A stretch of 5,876 nt of DNA from Gemmatimonadota bacterium. Its GTDB lineage: Bacteria; Gemmatimonadota; Gemmatimonadetes; Gemmatimonadales; GWC2-71-9. The stretch covers positions 1-5,876 of the forward strand of contig JAPULP010000107.1 in NCBI GenBank assembly GCA_027294815.1. The letters are read 5' to 3'. How positions within the stretch are numbered: position 1 is the first letter of the stretch; every line of letters begins with the position of its first letter. Below, in pieces: positions 5,226-5,876 of this stretch. The notes under the pieces are model-generated. The model was not told the DNA's origin. It made no database searches and saw only the letters and a program-made list of their open reading frames with translations. Position numbers and translations under genes: made by a program.

Positions 5226-5668
5226 TTAGCCAGCTTTGAGATGAGGTCGAGTAGGGCCCGGCAACGTAAGGACCGCTCGACCGATAGACACCCTGGCCCA
5301 CACGACAATGCAGGCCTCGCCGAGGATGATCGCCTGAACGACGTGCAGGTCCACCGAGAGCGGCTCGCCACCTTTGGTGGCCACAGGATGGGAAATCCAG
5401 CGGGGCTCTTGGCGAGCCGCATCCCGAATCACATCACCGAACCGCTCGCCGGTGTTGGAGAGCGCGTCAACCCGTCGCGATAGTATCTCGCGCCGCGGGA
5501 GTACCCCAGGAGGGTGCAACACTCTCGGTTGACCTCGAGTACGGTGCCAGCTTTCGCATCCAGGACCAACCCCGCGTGGGGCGCCAGTTGGAAAATGCTC
5601 CGATAACGCAATTCCTCGGTCGGGAACTCGAGCGTGATCGGCGAGTGATTCCCATGTGCTTGGATCAT
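5226..5668 (-). pseudogene. Frameshifted PAS-domain protein remnant (sensor kinase-like)
   Basis: From ATG 5668 the reading frame gives a convincing PAS-domain start: EELRYRSIFQLAPHAGLVLDAKAGTVLEVNRECCTLLGYSR (residues 18-58). At about 5489-5498 (a CGCG-rich run) the homology moves to another frame, which continues REILSRRVDALSNTGERFGDVIRDAARQEPRWISHPVATKGGEPLSVDLHVVQAIILGEACIVVWAR. A second shift at about 5285-5300 seems needed to read SVERSLRCRALLDLISKLA, which looks like the linker to a kinase dimerisation helix. Without correction the first frame stops at 5429 and the second at 5226. No kinase, GGDEF or other output domain follows, because the tRNA gene begins within a few bases. PAS domains sense ligands, redox state or light in signalling proteins. 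Either a decayed and truncated gene or base-calling errors explain this; two shifts plus the missing 3' part favour decay. Confidence 0.75.
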
Positions 5669-5679
5669 CGCCCTGCGCC

Positions 5680-5876
5680 TCAGTAGGTCAGGTACCCGGC
5701 GGTGGTGTGTTCCACGAGGCTGGCCGTCGCCGTCCCGTTGGCGAAAGTCCGGCACCGAACGGCGAAGGCGGCCACGGCGTCCGAAAACCAATCGTCTGAA
5801 CTGCTCACGATCTCCCGACCGGCGCGGTCGGCCAGTCGTTTCTTGGTCCGGTACAACCCATTCGGACTGATGCCGG
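5680..5876 (-). CDS. Unrecognised protein, C-terminal 64 residues only
   Basis: A reading frame enters from the right edge and ends at TGA (5682-5680). It encodes SPNGLYRTKKRLADRAGREIVSS and, after a short Asp-rich stretch, WFSDAVAAFAVRCRTFANGTATASLVEHTTAGYLTY. Third codon positions are strongly G/C, as in the real genes here, which supports coding although no start is visible. The sequence has a basic helix followed by a small Ala-rich helix; no family was recognised. The stop is 11 bases before the ATG of the PAS remnant, which suggests the two were once in one transcription unit. Confidence 0.5.
   Translation of the reverse strand, partial: GISPNGLYRTKKRLADRAGREIVSSSDDWFSDAVAAFAVRCRTFANGTATASLVEHTTAGYLTY

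Noticed and set aside
4943..5239. Open frames across the tRNA on the plus strand
   Set aside because: They run through a perfect tRNA-Leu and the inverted-repeat region; residues such as MADAPDSKSGGGNPV are the translation of a tRNA gene.

Overview
The window has high GC and carries typical bacterial genes. Several secreted or regulatory features point, by inference only, to a soil- or water-type Gemmatimonadota relative: a signal peptide ending in Ala-Gln, an ECF sigma / one-helix anti-sigma / Spy-like triplet, and TTCCGTC-type intergenic repeats. No rRNA or other marker gene is present to fix the taxonomy.

Left half (1-3280, minus strand). A four-gene catabolic operon reads right to left: a TetR-family regulator, an enoyl-CoA hydratase/isomerase, an NAD(P)-dependent aldehyde dehydrogenase, and the first 83 codons of a PaaJ/PcaF-type thiolase that runs off the left edge. 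The first three genes are tightly packed (stop/start overlaps or a few bases). The thiolase is separated from them by 112 bases holding two opposed arrays of an 8-bp repeat. In front of the regulator lies a good sigma70-type promoter. Just downstream of it is a 14-bp site that matches at every fixed position the operator published for the phenylacetyl-CoA-responsive PaaR of Thermus thermophilus (CNAACGNNCGTTNG, recalled from the literature). Together these suggest a self-regulated operon for phenylacetate or a related aromatic or acyl-CoA pathway.

Centre (3281-4858, plus strand). A divergent, AT-rich intergenic region is followed by three translationally coupled genes: an ECF sigma factor, a 130-residue protein with one membrane helix (likely anti-sigma), and a secreted helical protein with two LTxxQ-like motifs (Spy/CpxP/CnrX type). 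The layout resembles a CnrYXH-like envelope or metal stress circuit in a different gene order. A possible ECF-type promoter and a 10-codon leader ORF precede the sigma gene.

Right part (4859-5876). About 270 bases without a gene hold short AT-rich repeats and a dense cluster of inverted repeats that could fold into a branched RNA. A tRNA-Leu(CAA) gene follows. Beyond it, on the minus strand, are a frameshifted PAS-domain (sensor kinase-like) gene remnant that ends next to the tRNA, and the C-terminal end of an unrecognised protein that enters from the right edge.
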